Source: Levilactobacillus namurensis (GTDB taxonomy: Bacteria; Bacillota; Bacilli; Lactobacillales; Lactobacillaceae). From it: 64,000 nt of DNA. The stretch spans positions 124,001 through 188,000 of the forward strand of contig NZ_CP134159.1 in assembly GCF_032197885.1 (NCBI RefSeq), given 5' to 3'. This document shows positions 51,583-62,000 of this stretch, piece by piece (the first letter of the stretch is position 1; each line of letters begins with the position of its first letter). The notes under the pieces were generated by a model. It made no database searches. It was not told the origin of the DNA and worked only from the letters and a program-made list of their open reading frames with translations. Position numbers and translations under genes: made by a program.

Positions 51583-52185
51583 ATGACGACTTATTTGATT
51601 ATTGGGGCTAACGCCATCGGTCAAGCCGTGGCTGGTAACTTGGTGCGCCAACCGGCTGTGACGGTCCGGCTCTTGCACGGCGCGGACGAAACGCTGCCCG
51701 CTGAACTGGCTGCTCAAGTCACGGAAATGACGGGTGACCTGCATCAGGCAGACACTTACATTCCGGCGCTCCAGGATACGCCCATCGTCTTTTCCGCGTT
51801 GACGGGACCCGATGTGGACTGGGCGTTTGAGGAACTCTTCGATGCTCAGTACCACCAACGGTTACCGTTGACCCGCTTCGTGATGTTGAGTACGGCGGGG
51901 GTCGACGATGAAGTGACCGGTCAGTTGACCTATCCGGGAATCTCGGACGTCAAGGAGTACCTGAACCAGCAGCGGTATGCCGCTAAACAGGTGGATGAAG
52001 CCGAGTTCCCGTACACGATTCTGCGGCCCGTGACCCTGACGGAGACGCCCGCCGCGCCCGCCAAGATCATTGCGGAAGGTCAACCGGTTCCCGCGGGGAC
52101 TGTTTCACGTGAAACAGTGGTCCAAGTCGCGACCGATTTACTGATCAATGGCGGCCACGACTATCAGTCACTCGCAATTTGTTAA
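51583..52185 (+). CDS. NAD(P)H-binding protein, NmrA/SDR-like
   Basis: A 200-residue Rossmann-fold protein of the atypical SDR type: start MTTYLIIGANAIGQAVAGNL, then FSALTGPDVDW, a Ser/Thr strand MLSTAGVDDE, and LRPVTLTE, as in NAD(P)-dependent epimerase-like proteins YwnB and YhfK. The classical YxxxK is only partly kept. GGAGG lies 8 nt before the ATG at 51583. A perfect parS site is embedded in codons for TVSRETV near the C-terminus. Confidence 0.78.
   Translation: MTTYLIIGANAIGQAVAGNLVRQPAVTVRLLHGADETLPAELAAQVTEMTGDLHQADTYIPALQDTPIVFSALTGPDVDWAFEELFDAQYHQRLPLTRFVMLSTAGVDDEVTGQLTYPGISDVKEYLNQQRYAAKQVDEAEFPYTILRPVTLTETPAAPAKIIAEGQPVPAGTVSRETVVQVATDLLINGGHDYQSLAIC
52101..52116. other. parS site (perfect), inside a gene
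   Basis: TGTTTCACGTGAAACA matches the ParB consensus fully and lies inside the coding sequence 51583-52185. Confidence 0.82.
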
Positions 52186-52271
52186 CCATGGCGAAAACTT
52201 TCTCCTTTTAGGAGAAATGGCGGTCGTTTGGCCGTTAACTTTGTTACACTTAATAAGCGGGGGTGAATACA

Positions 52272-52634
52272 GTGGCTTTAAACATTAATGACCAGCAGTT
52301 GGCGGCGGTGCGGGAACGCATCGACCAGGCTAACCAGAAGTCCCATTTTGTGATCTTTCAATCCGTCGAGAAAGCAACCGGTAAGGTATTGCGGTTGATC
52401 ACGGATATCGAGAGTTTTCGGACGATTCAAGAACAGCACCAAGCGGACGCCGCGATGGTGATCATTCAAGATATCGTGCCGATTACCGACGACTTGGCCC
52501 GCTGGGCGGTCGCCGAGAATATGGCGGCGCAACAACCCAATGACGCCGCGGTGCTCGAGGACTTGGAGACGTATACCAATGCGGTGCTCACGGAGAATCA
52601 CCAAGCAGCCAACACGGACGATGATCAAGACTAA
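52272..52634 (+). CDS. Hypothetical protein
   Basis: Encodes 120 residues. The GTG at 52272 is 6 nt after GGGGGTG; another GTG three codons earlier overlaps that site. Soluble acidic protein with helices (DQQLAAVRERIDQANQKS) and a beta segment (KVLRLITDIESF, AAMVIIQDIV). No recognised domain. Ends at a terminator. Confidence 0.65.
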   Translation: MALNINDQQLAAVRERIDQANQKSHFVIFQSVEKATGKVLRLITDIESFRTIQEQHQADAAMVIIQDIVPITDDLARWAVAENMAAQQPNDAAVLEDLETYTNAVLTENHQAANTDDDQD

Positions 52635-52664
52635 GCAGTCGACAGCGATGTCGGGCTGCTTTTT
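52633..52664 (+). terminator. Terminator
   Basis: AGCAGTCGACA / TGTCGGGCTGCT followed by TTTT; overlaps the stop codon. Confidence 0.75.
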
Positions 52665-52790
52665 ATTTTGGTTCTGAAAAGTACGGTTGCGACAGAGGCC
52701 TTAGTTTGGGTGGGCACCGTTGACCCCCTTCACCAGAAAACCTGCTACACTTAACTTAAGTTAGGGGGATACCCGTGAGGAGGGGGTTTC

Positions 52791-53804
52791 ATGAAGCGAA
52801 GAATAGTCTGGACCAGCGTTTTAACCGTGATGGCCGCGTTGGGTCTGTTAGGTGGTGGTCAGTCCGCTCAGGCCAAGACCACCGCGAACCGGGTGGTCAC
52901 GTTTGGGCAACTCACGAACCGCAATTCGAAACGGCTCGCCGGGATTCGCCAGGCGGCCCGGCAACAGATTCTAACGCAGACGCACGCCAAGAGTCGGCGG
53001 GTGCCGGCGGTCTACCAAGTCAAATTACCGCACCACATGACCAAGAAGGCAACGTTGACGCCGCAGGGGTTGCGGATGAACCTGTTAGCGAACAGCTTCA
53101 AGGTCAAGCACATCACGATTCCCTATCAGCAGTTGACGGGGAAGGTCCTCAATCGTTACTTGCCCAAGGCCAACCGGACACCAACCACCAAGGGTAAGCT
53201 GGTAGCGTTGACGTTTGATGATGGGCCGGATGCGAAATTGACGCCTAAGTTATTGAAGATTTTGAAACGCAATCACGTGCACGCGACCTTCTTTGAAGTC
53301 GGCAACAGCGTGAGTCGGTACCCGCAAATCAGCCGGGCCGTCCTCAAGGGGGGCAACGAACTGGGGAACCATTCTTGGAACCATCCGGACTTCAACCGCA
53401 TCGGGACGGCGAAGACCGTCAAGCAGGTCATCCGAACCAACCAGGCCCTGTATCGCGCCACGGGGCAGTTACCGGAGTACGTCCGACCGCCGTACGGCAA
53501 TATTACGGCGGCTGAAGGCCGGGCCATCGAGCAGCCAATCATTCGCTGGTCCGTGGATTCCCGGGACTGGGCTTACCTGAACACCCAAAAGGATATTAAA
53601 TCCGTGCTGGGTGCGACGCGTAACGGGTCGATCATCCTGATGCACGATATCCACGCGCCGTCCGTTGCGGCGGTGCCCACCATCATTCACCGGTTGAAGG
53701 CCAAGGGGTACCACTTGGTCACGGTCAGTCAGCTATTGAATCAGCGGGCGTTACCGGACTTACAGTACTTTGGCCGTGGCGATTACCGGGTGGTCGGACA
53801 TTAA
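52791..53804 (+). CDS. Secreted polysaccharide deacetylase
   Basis: A 337-residue exported enzyme with a signal peptide (1-29), a linker region rich in Lys, Thr and Arg, and a carbohydrate esterase 4 domain from about residue 135. All five CE4 motifs are visible: TFDDGPD, HSWNH, RPPYGN, DSRDWA and LMHDIH. Such enzymes deacetylate N-acetylglucosamine in peptidoglycan (PgdA, lysozyme resistance) or in other polymers. GAGGAGGGGG precedes the ATG. No glycosyl hydrolase is adjacent, so peptidoglycan is the likely substrate by family. Confidence 0.9.
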   Translation: MKRRIVWTSVLTVMAALGLLGGGQSAQAKTTANRVVTFGQLTNRNSKRLAGIRQAARQQILTQTHAKSRRVPAVYQVKLPHHMTKKATLTPQGLRMNLLANSFKVKHITIPYQQLTGKVLNRYLPKANRTPTTKGKLVALTFDDGPDAKLTPKLLKILKRNHVHATFFEVGNSVSRYPQISRAVLKGGNELGNHSWNHPDFNRIGTAKTVKQVIRTNQALYRATGQLPEYVRPPYGNITAAEGRAIEQPIIRWSVDSRDWAYLNTQKDIKSVLGATRNGSIILMHDIHAPSVAAVPTIIHRLKAKGYHLVTVSQLLNQRALPDLQYFGRGDYRVVGH

Positions 53805-53820
53805 CTTTGAAATAGAAACG

Positions 53821-53852
53821 ACGCGTTACGGCAATTGGCGTAACGCGTTTTT
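53821..53852 (+). terminator. Terminator of the deacetylase gene
   Basis: ACGCGTTACG / CGTAACGCGT with TTTT. Confidence 0.85.
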
Positions 53853-53942
53853 GATAGGAAGATAGTGGCATGAGACGCTGGAATCGTTACGAACGATGGT
53901 AGCTAGTCGCTTGAGCAATACCAGGTAACTAATCTTGGAAAC

Positions 53943-54008
53943 AAAAACAGACGGTCAGAATGACGTGCCCCAAAATTCCAGGGCACGTCAAAAAGCCGTC
54001 TGTTTTTT
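53943..54008. terminator. Nested terminator after the M20 peptidase gene
   Basis: Outer arms AAACAGACGG / CCGTCTGTTT enclosing TGACGTGCCC / GGGCACGTCA, and TTTTTT on the plus side with AAAAA opposite. Serves the minus-strand gene ending at 54020. Confidence 0.82.
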
Positions 54009-54019
54009 ATGATTTTAAG

Positions 54020-55162
54020 TTAAGCCAAGAATTCTTCCGCTAGCTTCTGGTAGACCCGTTGGACGTGGGCAAACTGGTCCAGGTCTACGGATTCGTTGGT
54101 TGAATGGGCGGCGCTCCACTCGCCGGCACCGTAAACGGCGACCGGGAAGTGGTTGGCGGACTTGGTGAATTCGGAGGCGTCGGTGGCCCCGTGGATGACC
54201 TGTAATTGAATCGGATGACCGAATTCTTGATCGGCAATCGATTTGGTCAGCTGTAAGAGCTTTTCTTGCGGGTCACTGATGATCAGCTTGAAACTGTAGT
54301 CGATGTGCAGCGTCAAGTGGACATCGGGCTCCTGGTTCAACTGGTCCACGACCTGGTGCAGGCGGTCGATCACGGCCTGGTTGTCGAATTCAGGAATAGG
54401 GCGGATGTTCCCTTGAAGTTCCGCGTTGGCAGGAATACTGTTAACTTGTTCCCCACCTTTGAAGACGGTGACGTTGTGCACCAGCGGTCCCAGTTCAGGA
54501 CTGACAGGGGCGTTATCGAAGGCGGTCTTTTCCGCGGTGACGAACTTGATTAAGTTGGTAATGGCGTTGATTCCCTTTTCGGGCATGGAACTGTGGGCGC
54601 CTTTGCCTTGGCAGAAGACGTGGTAGTTCAGTGACCCGTTGTGGGCGTAGACCAGGTTCCCACCGGTCGGTTCACCGATGACTAACCCGTCGAGGTCGTC
54701 CGCGAGACCTTGTTGGGTCAGCATCCGCGACCCCATGGCCCCGTTTTCTTCACCCACCGTGCCGATAAACCGTAAGCGCCCCTTTAAAGGGGTGCCCGCG
54801 TCTGCCAAGTTGATGAAGGTGATCACCATCCCGGCCAGGCCGCTCTTCATATCGGCGCTCCCCCGACCGTAGAGGACGTTGTTTTCGACGTGGGCGTCGA
54901 AGGGCGGGAACTGCCAGTTCGCCGGATCCCCGGTCGCGACCGTGTCCAGGTGGCCGGAAAGGGCTAAGACGTGATTGCTAGTAGTGTCCCCGATTTCGGC
55001 GACCAGGTTACTGCGTCCGGGGGCGTAGGGGATGACCTGGCTGTCGATGCCGTGGTCGGCGAATAAATGTTGAATGTAGTCAGCGACTGCGGCTTCGTTG
55101 CCGTTAACGGAGTTGAGACTGACCAAGTGTTTTAAAATCTGAAGTTGTTCCTGGGATTCCAT
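54020..55162 (-). CDS. ArgE/DapE family M20 deacylase or peptidase
   Basis: A 380-residue cytosolic metalloenzyme. Metal ligands: His in SGHLDTV, Asp in GSADMKSG, Glu pair in GEENGA, and Glu in VIGEPTG; a C-terminal His lies in AAHSTNE. The family includes succinyl-diaminopimelate desuccinylase (DapE), acetylornithine deacetylase and dipeptidases; no lysine or arginine genes are adjacent, so the exact reaction is open. The ribosome site is weak (GCGGG). Ends at a nested terminator. Confidence 0.85.
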   Translation of the reverse strand: MESQEQLQILKHLVSLNSVNGNEAAVADYIQHLFADHGIDSQVIPYAPGRSNLVAEIGDTTSNHVLALSGHLDTVATGDPANWQFPPFDAHVENNVLYGRGSADMKSGLAGMVITFINLADAGTPLKGRLRFIGTVGEENGAMGSRMLTQQGLADDLDGLVIGEPTGGNLVYAHNGSLNYHVFCQGKGAHSSMPEKGINAITNLIKFVTAEKTAFDNAPVSPELGPLVHNVTVFKGGEQVNSIPANAELQGNIRPIPEFDNQAVIDRLHQVVDQLNQEPDVHLTLHIDYSFKLIISDPQEKLLQLTKSIADQEFGHPIQLQVIHGATDASEFTKSANHFPVAVYGAGEWSAAHSTNESVDLDQFAHVQRVYQKLAEEFLA

Positions 55163-55354
55163 GGTAAAAAGGCCCGCTTTCTCTCATCATTTTTTAATTT
55201 TAACTTGTTTTCAGTGTAGCACGCGGCGGGTCAAACGGAAAAGAAATTGGTAGATTTTTTGCCCAGTAAGTTTAATTTACGGTGAACATACGTTCGAGAT
55301 GATTAGCATCTATGCTAAAATAAGACTATCGAGAAAATGACGGAGGGGTGGCAG

Positions 55355-58300
55355 ATGAGTTTACAATTTATCTTAGGCAGTGCCGGAATGGATCACCGCA
55401 AGCCGATGGTCACGGCCCTGGCCCAGCAGTTGGCCGAACAGCCGGAGGAACAGGGGTATTACCTGGTTCCGAACCATATTAAGTTTGAGACGGAAGTGGA
55501 TGTCCTGACTGATTTGAAACGCGAATTGGCCCAGGACGACCCACTCTTTGCGCAGTCCCAGGTTCAGGTGTTTTCCTTTACCCGGTTGGCCTGGTTCTTC
55601 ATGAAGAACGAACCGATTTACCAGCTGCCCCGGATCTCGCCGGCGGGGCTGAACATGTTGATCTATCAGATTATTCAAAGCCATGCCGACCAACTCACGA
55701 TTTTCCGCGGGGAAGTCACCCGGCCGGGCTTTATCAGCCAGTTGACCGCCCAACTCGCGGAATTTCGGGTGGGGCAGGTGACCGCAGCTGATTTAGCCAC
55801 GGCCATCGACCGCTTGGCCCCCGGTAGTGCGGACCTGCAGGCCAAGCTCCACGATCTTCTGATTATTTATGAAGCCTTTGAGACCCAGATGGCGGGGAAG
55901 TACGTGGCCAACACCGACCTCTTGAACCAGTTGGCCGACTTCTTGACCCAGGTCGATCTCAGCCACGCCCACTTCTACCTGGAAGGCTTCTCCCAGTTGA
56001 GTGCGCAGGAACGTCAGCTGGTGACCGTCTTGATTCAACGAGCGGCCAGCGTCACGGTGGCTTTGAATCTAGATAAGGCGGCTCCGCAAGAGCTGCCAGA
56101 CCCGACCAACTTGTTCTTCCAATCGGCTAAACTTTATCAACAACTCTATGCCGGAGCCCGCGCCAATCAAGTGCCCATCTTGACGGATCAACGGGCCCAG
56201 AAACCACGAGTGTCGGCTGACCTCTTGGCGTTGGACCAGTATTGGCAGGCCAGCACTAACCTGAGCGCCCAGCTTCCGGCGGTGACCACCACGCCCCAGC
56301 AGATTCAGGTGGTTCAGGCCGCCAGTCGGTATGCTGAGGTGGCCCACGTTGCGACCCGGATTCGCCAACTGGTGGCTAGTGGCCAGTACCGGTACCGTGA
56401 TTTTCTGGTGACCACCCGACACTTGGATGCGTATCAGACCGTGATTGCGCCGATCTTTAACGCCCAGGCGATCCCTTACTTTGACGACGCGGACGTGCAG
56501 ATGGCGGACCACCCCTTTGTGGAATTACTGACGGCCCTGTTCGACGTTCAGCGCCGGGATTACCGCTATGCCGACGTATTCCGGGTCCTGAAGTCGGAGC
56601 TGTTGTTGCCGGTGGATGAAAACGGGGACCCCATGGCCCTCGACGCTTACCGCCAAGCGGTCGCTTTGACTGAAAATTGGGTGCTCAAGAACGGTTACCA
56701 AGGCCAACACCGCTGGACCCAGAAGGACGATTGGGTCTACACGCGTTTCGCGGCGGGGGATGATAGCGTCCAGACCACCCAAGACGACCAGATCACCGCG
56801 CAGATCAACCAGATTCGCCACTTCATTAAGCAGACGTTACCGCCGTTCTTTACTCAGTTGAAGCACGCGCAGACCTATACGGATGCGGCGGCGATTCTCT
56901 ACCAGTTCTTGGCCAACCATGGCGTGACCCAGCGCCTGATGGCTTGGCGGGACCAGGCTATTGATGCGGGAGAACTGATGCAGGCGGGCCAACCGGAGCA
57001 GACCTGGACCACGTTCTGTCAGATGCTCGACGAGTGCCACGCCATTTTGGGACCACTGCCCTTTAACCTAACGGACTTTGAAGCCCTTTTGCAGGCCGGG
57101 TTTGCCGGGGCCAAGTTTAACCAGATTCCCTCGACGCTGGACCAGGTGTCGGTCTCGGAAAGCGGGTTAGTACAGGCCAACAACCGGAAGGTGACCTTCT
57201 TGATTGGGGCGACCGCCGACACCATGCCGGATAATCAGGTCCCCGCGACCTTGTTGGCGGATAACGACCGGCAAGACTTGGGGGAAGAGTTGCAGGCAAC
57301 GGATAGCCAGGCTTATCTGCGTGATGATGCGGCCACCCAGTTAGCGGGGGAACCCTACTTGAACTATCTGGCGTTCTTGAGCGGCAGCGAGCAACTCATT
57401 TTCAGTTATCCCGCAGCCAGCGATCAGAGTGACGGCGTCGAGTTATCGCCGTACGTTGCCCGGATTCAGGAGCATTTCCACTTGCCGACGCAGGTGGTGA
57501 CTGCGACGCCAGCGGCCGACGACCACGACATCTGGAACTATATCGGGACCCGCCGGACCACCTTGCGCCACTTAGTTCAAGCCAGCCACGATAGTAAGGA
57601 ACGCAACCAGTCGCTGTCGCCAGCCTGGTCGTATATTTTGACACTCTTGCAGCAAGACCCGAATTATGGGGAGTTAACCAATAAATTGTTGGGAAGTTTG
57701 AGTTACCGCAACGTCCCGCAAAAGCTACGTCCAGATATCGTGACCCAGTTATACGGCCGGAAGATCAGCACGTCGATTTCGAAGCTGGAAGAGTACTACG
57801 CCAATCCGTACGCCTACTTCTTAAAATACGGCCTGCGGTTACAGGAACGCGACGTCTTCGAACTGTCTCCCGCCAGCACCGGGGAGTTCTTCCACGCGAC
57901 GCTGGACGGCTTGATCAAGCTGGTCAATCAGCAACACCTGAACCTGGCCGACTTGGACGACCAGCAGATGAACGACATGATTGACGAGGTGACCGCTAAA
58001 GTCTTGGACACCACCCTGAATCCCCAGTTTGCGATTCTGGAAAGTTCCGCCCGGATGGGGTACATTCGCCACCAATTGATCAAAACCATGCACCAGATGG
58101 GCCGGACGCTCCACGAACAAAGCCGGCGAACGGCATTGCGGCCGCGTCGGACCGAAGTCCAGTTTGGTTTGGGAGACCAGCAGGGCCTTCAGCCGCTGGT
58201 CTTTGACTTAGACGCGGACCAGCCGGATAGCGCTACGCCACACCGGCAAGTGCTGGTGCGGGGGCGAATCGACCGGCTAGATGAATTGAAGTTGGCGGAG

Positions 58301-59002
58301 AAGACCTTCTTGGGTATCGTTGATTATAAGAGCTCCGAGCACCAGTTCGACTATCAGAGCGCCTACTACGGGCAGGCCATGCAGATGCTGACCTACCTGG
58401 ATGCGGTCAAACGCAACCTGTCCCAGCTGGTCGATCAACAGGAGGCGCCGTCCACGGAACTGGCGGGTGCGGTGTACCTACACCTGCAGAACCCGGTTCT
58501 TAAGGCGGGGGACATTCTGAATCAGGATCCCCTGGACGCGTTGCTGAAGGCGGAACAGTATCAAGGGTTACTACTCGACGACACGGATTTTCTGGATCAC
58601 ATCGAAGAGTGGCTGGCGACTGACCGGTACTCTAAGCTCTTTAGGGGCCTGCGGAAGAAGGTCAAGGGGGGCTATTCATCAGAGAAACTGGTGACGCCCG
58701 ACGAATTAGACAACTTGTTGGCCCACACGGAACGGTTGATCAAGACGGCCGCACTGGAAATCTTGGAGGGTCATTTGGACCTGGCACCGGTGCGGGAACA
58801 GAACCGGACGGCCCTTCAGTTCTCACCCTATAAGTCGATCATGCAGTTCGACCCACTCCTACCGGAAAATAATTACCACAATTTAACCAGTCTGAAGAAA
58901 GCCGACATCATGACGCTGATCGAACAAGAACGACAACAGAACGCCGCAGATGAGATGGCGGCTATCAAGAAGCGCGCGGAACAGGGGGATCATCGTGAGT
59001 AA
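55355..59002 (+). CDS. rexB: RexB/AddB subunit of the ATP-dependent exonuclease-helicase
   Basis: A 1215-residue subunit of the double-strand-break repair nuclease equivalent to RecBCD. The ATG at 55355 (MSLQFILGSAGMDHRK) has GGAGGGG upstream. The C-terminal RecB-type nuclease keeps Asp990 and Lys in IVDYKSS. Two features differ from Bacillus AddB: the N-terminal loop GSAGMDHRK is not a Walker A, and the iron-sulfur cluster cysteines are absent, with Asn817 in YYANPYAYF where Bacillus has Cys. Both are consistent with the RexB branch of lactic acid bacteria. Overlaps rexA by 8 nt. Confidence 0.92.
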   Translation: MSLQFILGSAGMDHRKPMVTALAQQLAEQPEEQGYYLVPNHIKFETEVDVLTDLKRELAQDDPLFAQSQVQVFSFTRLAWFFMKNEPIYQLPRISPAGLNMLIYQIIQSHADQLTIFRGEVTRPGFISQLTAQLAEFRVGQVTAADLATAIDRLAPGSADLQAKLHDLLIIYEAFETQMAGKYVANTDLLNQLADFLTQVDLSHAHFYLEGFSQLSAQERQLVTVLIQRAASVTVALNLDKAAPQELPDPTNLFFQSAKLYQQLYAGARANQVPILTDQRAQKPRVSADLLALDQYWQASTNLSAQLPAVTTTPQQIQVVQAASRYAEVAHVATRIRQLVASGQYRYRDFLVTTRHLDAYQTVIAPIFNAQAIPYFDDADVQMADHPFVELLTALFDVQRRDYRYADVFRVLKSELLLPVDENGDPMALDAYRQAVALTENWVLKNGYQGQHRWTQKDDWVYTRFAAGDDSVQTTQDDQITAQINQIRHFIKQTLPPFFTQLKHAQTYTDAAAILYQFLANHGVTQRLMAWRDQAIDAGELMQAGQPEQTWTTFCQMLDECHAILGPLPFNLTDFEALLQAGFAGAKFNQIPSTLDQVSVSESGLVQANNRKVTFLIGATADTMPDNQVPATLLADNDRQDLGEELQATDSQAYLRDDAATQLAGEPYLNYLAFLSGSEQLIFSYPAASDQSDGVELSPYVARIQEHFHLPTQVVTATPAADDHDIWNYIGTRRTTLRHLVQASHDSKERNQSLSPAWSYILTLLQQDPNYGELTNKLLGSLSYRNVPQKLRPDIVTQLYGRKISTSISKLEEYYANPYAYFLKYGLRLQERDVFELSPASTGEFFHATLDGLIKLVNQQHLNLADLDDQQMNDMIDEVTAKVLDTTLNPQFAILESSARMGYIRHQLIKTMHQMGRTLHEQSRRTALRPRRTEVQFGLGDQQGLQPLVFDLDADQPDSATPHRQVLVRGRIDRLDELKLAEKTFLGIVDYKSSEHQFDYQSAYYGQAMQMLTYLDAVKRNLSQLVDQQEAPSTELAGAVYLHLQNPVLKAGDILNQDPLDALLKAEQYQGLLLDDTDFLDHIEEWLATDRYSKLFRGLRKKVKGGYSSEKLVTPDELDNLLAHTERLIKTAALEILEGHLDLAPVREQNRTALQFSPYKSIMQFDPLLPENNYHNLTSLKKADIMTLIEQERQQNAADEMAAIKKRAEQGDHRE

Positions 59003-62000
59003 ATTTACCTATACGGAAAGTCAAAAAAAGGCCATCTTCGACCGGGGAACCGACTTACTGGTCTCCGCTTCGGCGGGGTCCGGGAAGACCCGGGTCCTGG
59101 TTCAACGGGTCATCGAGCACCTCAAGACAGGGACCGGGATTGACCAGATCCTCATCGTGACCTTTACCAAGGCGGCGGCCGCCGAGATGCGCGACCGGAT
59201 TCAGACGGCCTTGCGGAAGGCGTTGGCGGCAAGTCAGGGCGATAGCCAGCAGCAACAGTTCTACTTGCGCCAATTGAACCTCTTACCGGTGGCCGATATC
59301 AGTACGCTGGATGCCTTTTGTTTAAACTTGTTGCAACATTACTATTACGTGATTGATTACGACCCGGTCTTTCGTCTCTTGGCGGACACCACGGAAAGTG
59401 CGCTATTACGGGACGAGGTCTGGACGGACCTGCGAGAAGAGCTGTACGCCGACGATCCGCAAGGACAGTTTGCCCGGTTGACGGAGAACTTCTCGGGCGA
59501 CCGGAGTGACCAGGGCTTAGCGGATCTGGTTCAACGGGTCTACACCTTTGCGGATGCGGCCCCAGACCCGGATGCGTGGTTATCTGGGTTAGCGGATGCC
59601 TACCAGTTGGATGCGGCTCATCTGACGGAGACCAGCTTCTTCCACGACCGCTTACAGCCGTTATTGGCGGCCCAACTAGACCAGGTCCAAGCCGACCTGA
59701 CTAGCGCGTTGGCGCTGGCTGAAAATGCCTCGTTGACCAAGCAGATGACGTATTTGACCCAGTGTTTAGACCAGCTGCATAACCTGCAGGACATCCTCCA
59801 AACGGGGAGTTGGAACGACTTGCGTGCGGAAGTCCTGGCGTTTAATTGGGGGCGGTTGTCGCCGATTTCTAAAAAGAACGAGGACCATGCGGTTTACGTT
59901 GACCTTAAGGCCTTTCGTGATTCGGCGAAGAAGCAACTGGATACCCTGGGGAAGACCTACTTCTTACAAGCCGAAGACGATGCGCTGACCACCATGCGTC
60001 AAGCTCATGAGCTGGTAACGGAGTTAGGGAGCGTGGTGCAAAGCTTCCGCCACGCGTACTTGGCGGAGAAACAACGGCGTCACGTCTTAGACTTTGCGGA
60101 CGTCGAACACGCGGCGTTACAGATTCTGACCCAACCCGGGCAGGATTCCCAACACGTGCGCGAACAGTTGCGTAAGCAGTACCAGGAAATCATGGTTGAT
60201 GAGTATCAAGACACTAACAGCTTGCAAGAAGCCATTTTAACGGCGATTGCCCAGCCTGAACCCCACGGGAACCGGTTCATGGTGGGGGATGTCAAACAAT
60301 CCATTTACCGTTTCCGGCAAGCCGACCCGACCCTGTTTATGCATAAGTCTGACCGGTACGGGGCCAGTGACGCGGGCGAGCTGGTGACGTTGGCCGAGAA
60401 CTTCCGGTCGATGAAGAACGTGGACGACTTTACCAACCTGATCTTCCAACAGTTGATGGACCGGCAGTTGGGTGAAGTGGCCTACGCGGGCGACGCACTG
60501 TTGAAATATGGCGCGCGGTATTATCCTAGTGACCTGCAGTTCCCGGCGGAAGTCATGGTTTACCTGAGTGACCGGCCGACGACTCCCGACTCTGGAGAAG
60601 CCATGGATGAGACCTTCCAAGTGGATAACAAGCACCAGGGCGAGGTCTTGATGGTCGGCAAGAAGATTCAGGAATTGATCGCGGACCAGGCACCGATTTA
60701 CGATCGGGAGACCGGCCAGACGCGGCCGGTGCAATATCGCGACATCACCTTACTCACGCCGACGCGGGCGAACAACCTGATTATCACCGATGAATTACAG
60801 CACCTGGGGATTCCGGTGGTGGTCAACGATGCCCAGAACTACTTTAAGACCACGGAAATTCAGATTATGATGGCTCTGTTGCGCGTCATCGATAACCCAT
60901 ATCAGGATATCCCGCTGGTAGCCGTTCTACGGTCGCCCATCGTGGGGCTCAACGAAAATGAATTGGCGTTACTGCGAATCAACCAACGTACGGGCGACTA
61001 CTATCAGGCCGTGTTGCACTTTGAGCAGACCTACAGTGAGGACCACGCCAGTGATTTCCAGCACACGGTCCACGAAAAGATCAGCCATTTTCTGGAACAG
61101 TTGAAGACCTTCCGGGACGTGGCCCAACAAAATGAGCTGGTCACGTTGATCTGGCGCATCTACCAGGAGACTGGTTTCTTGGATTACGTTGGGGGGATGC
61201 CCGCCGGTAAGCAGCGGCAGGCGAACCTCCATGCCCTGTACGAACGCGCCCAAAGCTATGAACACAGTAGCTTCAAGGGCCTCTTCCAGTTCGTGCGGTT
61301 CGTTGAACGGCTCCAGGAACGGGACGATGACCTGGCGAGTGCCCCCGTACAGACGGCGGACGATGCCGTGTCGGTGATGACCATCCATGGAAGTAAGGGA
61401 TTGGAGTTCCCGGTAGTCTTCCTGATGGACGCCTCCCGGCAGTTCAACCGGCAAGATCAGACGGGCCCTTACGTTTTGAGTGGTAAGGATGGCATCGGCA
61501 TCGACTACCTGGACACCACCAGCCGGATTCAGGCCCCGTCGCTACAAAAAGTGGTGATGGCCCAAGCCATCAACCGGGCCAGCCTGGCGGAAGAAATGCG
61601 GAAACTCTACGTGGCGTTGACCCGGGCGGAATCGCGGCTGTACATCGTGGGGTCGCATAAGACCCAAGACGAAGCCTTGAAGAGTTGGCAGCAGGCCTTC
61701 CAGAGTACCGACCTGGTACTGCCCGCGACGCTGCGGGAGAAGTCCACTCAGGCCAATTATCTGGACTGGATTGGGATGTGCCTGATGCGGACCCCTCAAG
61801 CCGGCGACTTGCGCGATGGTCAACCGGCGTTAAGTGCGCTGGCGGAGGATCCCGCGTTATTCAAGGTCAGCTTTGCCACGGAAGACGACGTGGCCCCCGC
61901 GACTAACGTGGCGCAGTCCGCTCAGGATTGGCTCAAACAGGCTAGTGCTGCGGCCCAAAAAGTGCCCGCGACCGCAGTCGATGGTGCCAAGCTGAAAGCC

